Below, piece by piece: positions 30,645-37,436 of a stretch of 37,436 nucleotides of DNA; position 1 is the first letter of the stretch, and each line of letters opens with the position of its first letter. The DNA is from Poteriospumella lacustris (Eukaryota; Sar; Chrysophyceae; Chromulinales; Dinobryaceae). Position numbers and translations under genes: made by a program. The DNA lies in contig SMOI01000301.1 of the NCBI GenBank assembly GCA_008000375.1, forward strand, positions 1-37,436, given 5' to 3'. Below the pieces are notes generated by a model. The model ran no database searches. It saw only the letters and a program-made list of their open reading frames with translations, and had not been told where the DNA came from.

Positions 30645-30827
30645 AGCCAAACAAGCGACACTCATACCGACGTGTGCAACTCTCGACACCACCAAAGTGG
30701 AAGTCAGGTCACCGTGGCGCCAGACGTTTTCGACGTGAAGATCTACTTCGACAGGGTCTTCGACACGACCAAGGGCTATCTCATGGCCTTCTACACGGTC
30801 ATCATCAAGGATGGCGCTCAGGAATAG
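30645..30827 (+). pseudogene. Diverged partial copy of an internal segment of the giant C2-like gene
   Basis: Two blocks match the gene at 31760-37183 in the same order and orientation. Bases 30669-30687 match 33074-33092 at 17 of 19, and 30775-30800 match 33210-33235 at 25 of 26. Between them lie weaker matches (DVFDVKIYFDR against VIVDVESFFDK). Both blocks are in one open frame that stops at 30825-30827, and the giant gene carries an extra Ala/Thr-rich tract between them. The spacing is 106 versus 136 bases. It reads as a relic of a tandem duplication, although a short, still-expressed exon cannot be excluded. Confidence 0.55.
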
Positions 30828-31176
30828 TCGAATAGTCGATGCTCCGCTGTTGGGGATTGGGGATTGGAGGGGGTGGCGGGGGGGGGGGAGGAACACATGG
30901 CGGTTTCGTGTTTCGGTTGACGCATGATGATGATGACGACAGGGCTTTTGAATCAGCCGCCCCATTTGATGGGCATGGAGGTGTATATTGAACATTAGAA
31001 TAAAGTGGAACAGTGCTTGCAAGGAAGCAGGCTTTTGTCCTTCTCTCACAAGTTATTGTCCTTGTTTGCATTCCCCTATCTCGATTGAGAGATACCGGTG
31101 AGACAGTCGCCATTCGTTTGCGGGTAGTGTACAGAGCATCTGACCACTACATGGTTCAACGAACCTTAGTGCAAAG
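30828..31176. other. Intergenic sequence with G-run and coding echo
   Basis: A run of 11-12 G lies near 30880-30891. At 31112-31129 the sequence encodes IRLRVV, matching MRLRVV of the giant protein (34835-34852), with every mismatch at a third codon position. No complete gene is evident. Confidence 0.4.
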
Positions 31177-31677
31177 ATGGACGAATTCTCCGGTATCACT
31201 GTTCTGATCACTGGCATTGAGCGATTGGCAGCTATTCTGGATACATTTTCTCCCACACATGATTGCATTAGCCCGCTTAGTTTGGAAGATGTTGCCGATC
31301 ATTACGCGACGATGATCGAGGTCATGGAAGCCCCCGAGAGTTTGAAGGATTTGGGCGATTTTGGTGTTCTAATCTTAGAAAATGGTCAAGACATCGTCCT
31401 TCCTCTTTCAGCTTTTGAACCCATCAAAATCACCATCGATGAGTTGGAGGAGAGTAGAAATTTCGACATGAAAGCAGATGCCCATATGAATCCTTCCGCA
31501 GCGCTGGCTCGGAATTTAGCCGCTGAACTCATACAAGCAGCTTACAGGTACTTCAGCGGCCTTGCTTCCGAACGCCATAGATTGGCATTAACGTCATTAC
31601 GATTCTACACAGACATTTTCGAGCCCGTCAACACGGAAAACAGCTGCGGCGGAAACTGTCTTCGGAAAACACAGTGA
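31177..31677 (+). CDS. Small unrecognised protein resembling a module of the giant C2-like protein
   Basis: A single open frame of 166 residues from ATG 31177 to TGA 31675-31677, with an ordinary composition and no membrane segment. Residues about 7-82 can be aligned with residues about 1026-1097 of the protein encoded at 31760-37183. The clearest match is GDFGVLILENGQDIVLPLSAF against GRIGVKLLRDEHVCDALPLEAF, preceded by ISPLSLEDVADHY against PTPATLQQLAGHR. That module recalls SH3-like repeats of Mind-bomb type, which is only an impression. The second half is helical (NPSAALARNLAAELIQAAYRY). The gene may be real and independent, the surviving 3' part of a tandem paralogue, or a 5' exon of the next gene. 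Confidence 0.55.
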   Translation: MDEFSGITVLITGIERLAAILDTFSPTHDCISPLSLEDVADHYATMIEVMEAPESLKDLGDFGVLILENGQDIVLPLSAFEPIKITIDELEESRNFDMKADAHMNPSAALARNLAAELIQAAYRYFSGLASERHRLALTSLRFYTDIFEPVNTENSCGGNCLRKTQ

Positions 31678-31759
31678 AGCATTTCGCGGCTCAAACGATC
31701 ACTCAAAATCTAAAGAGGTACCGTCGTACCATCCCCCTGTGTAGAGTACCGCTGTACGT

Positions 31760-34700
31760 ATGTCGCATCATATGTGTTGTTCCTTGTGCAGGGTCTTGAA
31801 ACGCAACAAGAGTAAATCGTCACAAGGTTCGCTGCAACTGTCAACGCAGCCTGCCGACGATGAATCATTGCCCACAGCCAGTCAGTCCATCGCTTCTGCT
31901 CGGATACAGGCCCCCGACATAGAGGCTACCACTCCATCTGTTTCACAGCAGACGGAGAGGCCTCCCCATGTCTCCCCCGCGAAGCACCACGTGCCGATCA
32001 TCGCATCCCTCGCGAACGTTCTCGAGATCAAAGATGTCTCCGTTCATGCCGTACCGAATGTCGTTTGGAATGACAAGAATAGCTTGTATATTGGCTTTCA
32101 CGTCCATGATTTCCATTTCCGATTGCGTACACAACACGGAGCCGGTGCGGAAACGAGTTGGGCCGGTGTCCTCTGCCGCCTGGGCCTGCAGCAACTGTTG
32201 TCGAAGAACGGCAAGGACACCAAATTGATCATCGAGCTGTACAACGAACATCTCGCGATCAAGGACAAGTTGATCGGTCAATGTGAAGTCGCCTGTTCAC
32301 AGATTCTCGATCAAGTGATGAGCGATGCCCACGTCGACATTTCCGCCGAGTTCTACGAGCCCGCGGCGTCCTCGTCGGCGTCACTGAACAACAGTCGGAA
32401 ACCTCGTGGTACATTTGCCTGTACGTTTCATTTAGCAGATGGTGTACCGAGTCAGTCCAATTGGCATCCAGACAATGACGCCAAGGGCGATTCAGTGCCG
32501 CCTACCGCACGGTCCCGCGTCGTTGATGTCGCCGCAGACTCGATCCCTGAAATCAATGGTGTGACCCCGCGAACCATTCGGGCAGCCGCCGATGTGCTCA
32601 GTGCCTGGGAAGACAACAACAGCAAGCCGCAGGCCAACAAATCGGCCGCGAAAAGGAAAATCGACGCGTCATTGCCTCGTCCACAGGCGACCAAGGCGAC
32701 GACGACGACAACGACGAAACCGCCGAGCAAAGTCTCCAGCCGATTGATGACCGGTATCAGTTTAGCACGGGAGCCAAGCAGCAGTACCGATCATCCTACC
32801 GGCGCAAATGCCCATGGTCATCCAGAGGACGACGAAGACCTGGCGCCGCCATCGGGACTCAGCACCGCGCGGCTGTCGAATATCACCGACGACGAGAATC
32901 TCACCGCTCACGATCAACCGGCCACCAGTGCCACCTCCGTCACGAGCGGCTCACGTCGTGTTCATGAATATCATCACACGAAACCCTCTGCCGCCACTGC
33001 TGCCACTGCCAGTGGACACACCCGTCGCATGTCGTCGTCATCGGGGAGCAAACATTCCAAGCGCATTCACAGCGACGTGTACAACTCGCGACAAGGCTAT
33101 CTACCACCGACGTCAGCTGCCACTGCTACCACCGCCACGACTGTCGCCGCCGCCGCCGCCGCCACGGTGGTGCCAGTCATAGTGGACGTGGAGAGCTTCT
33201 TCGACAAATGCTATCTCATGGCCTTCCACACGGTCTGTGCCAAACTGGAGATGTCGGCACGCGAAGTGGTGATTCTGTTGGATTCGCTGGGGCACGCGGT
33301 CGCCCCCCATTGGCTCGAAGACGCCGCCACTACGATGATCCTCCCAGGTGGTTTGTTGTCGTCGAGTGCGTCGTCCACGGCGAATCACTCGCAATCGATG
33401 GCCTCGTTGCCCTTTCCCACGGTCACGCTCCCGATCACTCATCCCGCGGCCTTTGCCGACGCGATCAGCCAGTACGTCCAGCAGTATCCGGACTTGCTGG
33501 ACCCAGCGCACTTCTTCGCGTTCACGTTGGACCATGCCTCGTTGGCCATTGCGCATCTCCTACGACTGATCAAGGGCCAGTACGCCACCGTCCGCGAGCA
33601 GATCTTTCGTGCGTCGAATCACTTGGCCGATCGCACCGCTCCAACGGCCGCACTGTCGGGGACGCGCCGAGGCAGTGTAGCCCGCGCTGCGGCTGGGGGA
33701 ATGACGCTGCGTCCGCAGCAGTACGATCAAGCGACGTGTCAGCGGCTGCTCCAGGCGATGGAGATGCCCGCGGCGATGGCAGAGATCGCCCACAGCGGCA
33801 TCGTTCTCTTCCATTTGGACGCGTTGCAGACACAGGGCAGCAGTGCCTCGGCGTTGCCCACGCTGTCCTCGTTTGCCCATCGCATCTCGAGCATGGACTC
33901 CGTCCTGTCGGCCAGTGGACCGCCGATGGGCCACTCGTCGTCCTCGACGTCGGCGATGATGGCGACCATTCCCGTGCGTCATCTGTTGAAATCGTCGTTG
34001 AAACGCGCACGGTTCACGGTCTATCAGACGGCATTGCGACTGGTCGACGCGATGTGGGACCAGGGGGCACGACCGTGGGACCCGTACCCACCGAACGGTG
34101 CGCGATCGTCGTCGTCCGCGACGGGCACTTCGGACGGACCGGCGCAGGTCAACGCGTTGGGAGGAGGCGGAGGAGGAGGCGGAGGAGGCACCGCCGCTGC
34201 AGCAGTGGCTGCCTCATCGGTGGCCATGAAGCGTCGTAAGAGCCTCGCTACGGCGACGTCGTCGTCTTCGTCCACGTCGACGGGCAGCAGCTTCATCATC
34301 GCGGAGGCCGGCAAGCTCTTCGAAGCGCTGGTACCGCTCAACCGCGCCTACGGCCTGGGCTACACGCTGCAGGATCTGTCGCAGATCGCCAACACCGTCG
34401 GTGGCTTCCTGTGTCTCAAGGAGACGCAACAGACGACGACGACGACGGCGACACCCGCCGCGCCATCACCGAGCCTCGTCGTCGTCAAGGTGCTCTTCCC
34501 CTCGCGGGAGATCAAACAACACGCGGTGCAGGCCCTGGCCACGCTCACGGCGCCTACCGGACTGGTCCAACTGCGCGCACGTGGCCCGGTCGCAGCGGCC
34601 GCGGCGATCAAAGCGGACACGGACAGCCACGTGTTGTCCCTACGCGACGACGTCATCGATCAACTGACGACGGCGACGATGACGGCGACGGGTGAGGACA

Positions 34701-36025
34701 AAGCTGCCACCGCCATCGACGTCGACGTGCTCGTGTGTCTCCCACGCACCTGTTTGGATTCCACGTCGATTGGCGTGAGCAAACTGCTGCGCATGAGTCG
34801 TGGGACGTTGGACCACGACGACGTCCAGTTGGGGATGCGGTTGCGCGTCGTGGACATCGCCACGCTGCAGCGCCTCTGCGAACGATACGAGTGGTACGAC
34901 CGCCCGACGCCCGCGACGCTGCAGCAACTCGCCGGCCACCGGGTGGAAGTCGTGTCGGTGGCCGAGCTGGCGAGCAAAGGGCGCATCGGCGTCAAATTGC
35001 TACGCGACGAACACGTCTGCGACGCGTTGCCGTTGGAAGCGTTCACGAAACTGCCGACCAACGCGACGAACGTGTCGGCGTTGGAGGCGGAGGCCATCAT
35101 CGGTGCCAACGGCGATGCAGCCGACGCGCCGGTGGGCGATGCCGCGTCCGCGTCGGCGTCGGCGGCGGGTGAAGCGAAGAAGAGCGGACGGCGGAAGTCG
35201 CGTCTACGTCACCGCCGCAGCAGCAAAGACGGTTCGAAGGAGCCCGGTGCAGCGGCGACGACCGCGACGCTGCTCGCGGATTTAGCGGCGATGCAAAATC
35301 GTGCAGAGCGACAGGCGCCGCCCACGACGACGACGACGACGACGACGACCGCTGCGTCCGCGGCCATCGCTGCGCAGCCATCTGCCGGCGACGAAACGCT
35401 ACCGCCCAGCTCGAGCTCGGCGGGACCGTCAAAAGCCGCCGCATCGACCAAGAAACGCAACGCGTGGGCCGCCGAACCGACTGTAGCTGCAGCGGCAGCG
35501 ACCGTCGCCGCGAAACCGACGGCGACCAGTGTCGCACCGACGGTCGTCGAAGATCTCGAAGCGATGAACGGCGACGATGTCGACGGGGAGGGCCACGACG
35601 ACTTCGACGACTACGACGACGGTGGCGACGGTGACGACGACGGTGGCCATCGCGAGCGGCGAGAAACGATACCCGCCCCGATGGAGGTGCGCGTCTCGTC
35701 GCCGCGCGTCTCCAGTGTCGATCGTTCGCATCGCGTTCGTCCCACGTCGGCCGTCGCCCCGGTGACCGGTGGCAGCGCTCGTGTGTCGCAGGCGAAGCTT
35801 CGTCCGTCGTCGGCGGGTGCGACCCACCGCGGTGCCCAGCCACCGACGACGACGAAACGGACAGCGGCGATGAGTCCCCCCTCGCCGCAGGACAAGGACT
35901 ATTCGTGGCTCAAGTCGCCCAAGAGCCTCGTGGACGAGCGCCTCGCCGCCGTGCAGCCCACACCGCCCGCAGTAGTACCGAGGAGCCTCGCCGAAGTGCT
36001 TCAAAGCGAAGGCGCTGCTGACCAT

Positions 36026-36057
<32 letters not shown>

Positions 36058-37183
36058 CGGCGCAGGTCCTACGCCGTCGCAGGTCGTCTACCGCAGCCAG
36101 AAGTCGGTGGCGGCACCGACCTCGTCATCGTCTGGACGTCGCACAGCTGCCCCGCTGCGTCAATGGCAGCCGCAGTTCCGCACCGACGAGGCGGAATATA
36201 CCGCAGGCGTCTACGTCTACCCGCCGCACGACGACCACGACCACGCCGCTCGCGAAGGCCACGGCGCGGCGGAGGACGTCGTCGAGGATCGCCGGCCATC
36301 GCCGGCGGCCGCGTCGCCCACTGGGCACCCCGCCGAGCATCACTTCACCACCTTCGAACTGCCCCTGCCCCCCGCCGGCGACGCAGCCCACGCGAAGCCA
36401 TCGCCGTTGCGTCGTCCATCGTCAGCGACCGGTGGCGGCGGCGGCGGCGGTGGTGGTGGCGTGACGGCGACATCGCCCGCGGCGGTGCAACGCGTAGCAC
36501 AGAAACTCAAAGAACGACAACGGCAAGAGCGCGACGCGGCAGCACACGAGCGACACACGAAGACGACGCCGTATCAAAAGTATCACGAGTCACCGCCGTC
36601 GTCACCACCGACGGACGGTGGATGGGGACTCGCCGGGGTCGGGTACACCGGCGGCGGTGGTCGGAAAGACACCGCGGCGTATGAGTTCACACTGGACGAA
36701 GGATTTCTGGAGGATCCCGCGCTTCGTGAACGACAGCGAAAGGTTCAACAAGTGCGAGGCCAGCAAACACATCACCATTCGAAAGAGGCGTCGAAAGCGA
36801 CGTTGAAACAGCTGTTTGGTATCAACGTGAACGATCACAAACCGGTCGCGTCCGACGACGATGAAGAAGCGCCGAGGCCTCGACCGGGGGTGGATGCGAC
36901 CATGTTAGGCGATCCGAAAGAGCACGACGGTGATGGAGCTCACGCTCAGAAGAGGCCGCAATCGTCGTCGAATACGAAACGAAAGCGTCCCACCCCGGCC
37001 ACGGCGACACGACCATCATCATCGGCGGTGGCGGCTCCTACTGGTGGGGCCGTGGACGCGACGTCCCCACCGGCGTCGCCCAATGCAGAGCGGTATCGTG
37101 ACATAGAAACGGCTCGTACCACGAAGGAGGCGGCATACAAGGAGAAGTACCTGCTGAAGCAGTTGAAGAAGCTCAGTGTGTAG
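31760..37183 (+). CDS. Giant low-complexity protein with C2-like domain and SH3-like module
   Basis: An open frame of 1,807 residues, far more GC-rich than the rest of the window. Residues about 77-228 look like a C2 domain (LEIKDVSVHAVPNVVW; SLYIGFHVHDF; KLIIELYNE; KLIGQCEVACSQIL). Conserved-looking helical islands lie at about 475-630 (DVESFFDKCYLMAFHTVCAK; HFFAFTLDHASLAIAHLLRLI), about 845-900 (FEALVPLNRAYGLGYTLQDL) and 1026-1097 (MRLRVVDIATLQRLCERYEW to ALPLEAFTKL, SH3-like). They are separated by Ala, Thr, Ser, Gly and Asp homopolymer tracts from triplet repeats. The C-terminus is basic and helical (KEKYLLKQLKKLSV). The start is uncertain: TTCCTTGTGCAG ending at about 31792 is a good 3' splice site, so the first residues may come from an upstream exon. 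A C2 domain suggests membrane or ciliary association. Family unknown. Confidence 0.75.
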
Positions 37184-37358
37184 CCCCCCCCTCCCGCTTC
37201 CGTCTGGGCCTCTGGGCCTACCCCCCCCCCCGTCTGTCACACACGTATCGTTCTCGCCGCCCCCTCTCCCTCCCCACTCTCCACAACGAGGACACCCCTT
37301 TGTAAATAGTATCTACACCTTCTACCCCACCTTCTACCCCCCCCCCCCCCCCCCCCCC

Positions 37359-37436
<78 letters not shown>
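37184..37436. repeat. C-rich 3' flank ending in a poly-C tract
   Basis: After the stop codon the plus strand is strongly pyrimidine- and C-rich, with C runs near 37184-37191 and 37220-37230. The window ends in 22 C (37337-37358), AA, and then 76 C to the last base. There is no telomere-like unit. The complementary strand could form G-quadruplex structures. The terminal homopolymer may be a contig-end artefact. Confidence 0.7.

Noticed and set aside
35097-36025. Long antisense ORFs over the GC-rich 3' part of the giant gene
   Set aside because: GC-rich triplet repeats open several frames at once; their products are Arg/His-rich artefacts of the sense tracts.
37337-37436. Telomere
   Set aside because: A pure C run with one AA interruption has no repeating telomeric unit such as CCCTAA or CCCCAA.

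Overview
The window is nuclear DNA of a gene-dense, intron-poor eukaryotic microbe. Most genes have zero to three short introns (about 53-98 bp) with GT..AG borders. There is an ER J-protein with a cleavable signal, presequence-like N-termini on several enzymes, a RING/B-box protein and a lebercilin-like coiled-coil protein that points to a flagellated or ciliated cell. Gene style and content suit a heterokont (oomycete-like or algal stramenopile) best, but this is inference. No organelle, bacterial operon, tRNA, rRNA, CRISPR or transposon signature was seen.

Layout, left to right: a possible tail of an upstream gene (1-150); a flavin monooxygenase fused to a DUF6314-like domain (256-2437, +); a CobW/COG0523 GTPase with a long His-rich segment (2757-4618, +); an ERdj3/DNAJB11-like co-chaperone (4725-5892, -) divergent from arginyl-tRNA synthetase (6512-8656, +, four exons); two Cu/Zn-superoxide-dismutase-like genes arranged tail to tail as a perfect 707-bp inverted repeat (8941-10614); a RING-B-box-coiled-coil protein (10887-12558, +); an RluA-type pseudouridine synthase (13081-14643, +); an AzgA-type purine permease (14745-16380, -); a YqgE/AlgH (UPF0301) protein with an LYR-like N-terminus (16772-17830, -); a secreted GH63-like glycosidase (18214-19675, +); an unrecognised protein with a membrane segment at each end (20249-21589, -); a TPR protein with a long disordered middle (21912-25483, +); an ADCK2-like ABC1/UbiB kinase (26002-27773, +); a lebercilin-like coiled-coil protein (28215-30401, +); a small unrecognised gene (31177-31677, +); and a 1,807-residue GC-rich, low-complexity protein with a C2-like domain (31760-37183, +). 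The window ends in a poly-C tract.

Two places deserve attention. First, the two superoxide-dismutase-like copies are identical through exons and introns, yet the protein lacks the bridging His63, Zn ligand His80, Cu ligand His120 and both disulfide cysteines of human SOD1. It keeps His46, His48, His71, Asp83 and Arg143, so it looks like a duplicated SOD-fold pseudo-enzyme that is still under selection or being homogenised. Second, the 1-kb interval upstream of the giant protein holds two separate echoes of it: a diverged in-frame fragment (30645-30800) and a small ORF (31177-31677) that seems to carry a stand-alone copy of a module from residues about 1026-1097. This suggests a decayed or remodelled tandem paralogue.

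The genes are mostly unrelated housekeeping and accessory functions, as usual in a eukaryotic chromosome. The only functional theme I can suggest is flagellar or cytoskeletal at the right end (lebercilin-like protein, C2-like giant protein, possibly the TPR protein), and that is weak. All calls come from reading motifs by eye; no database search was run.
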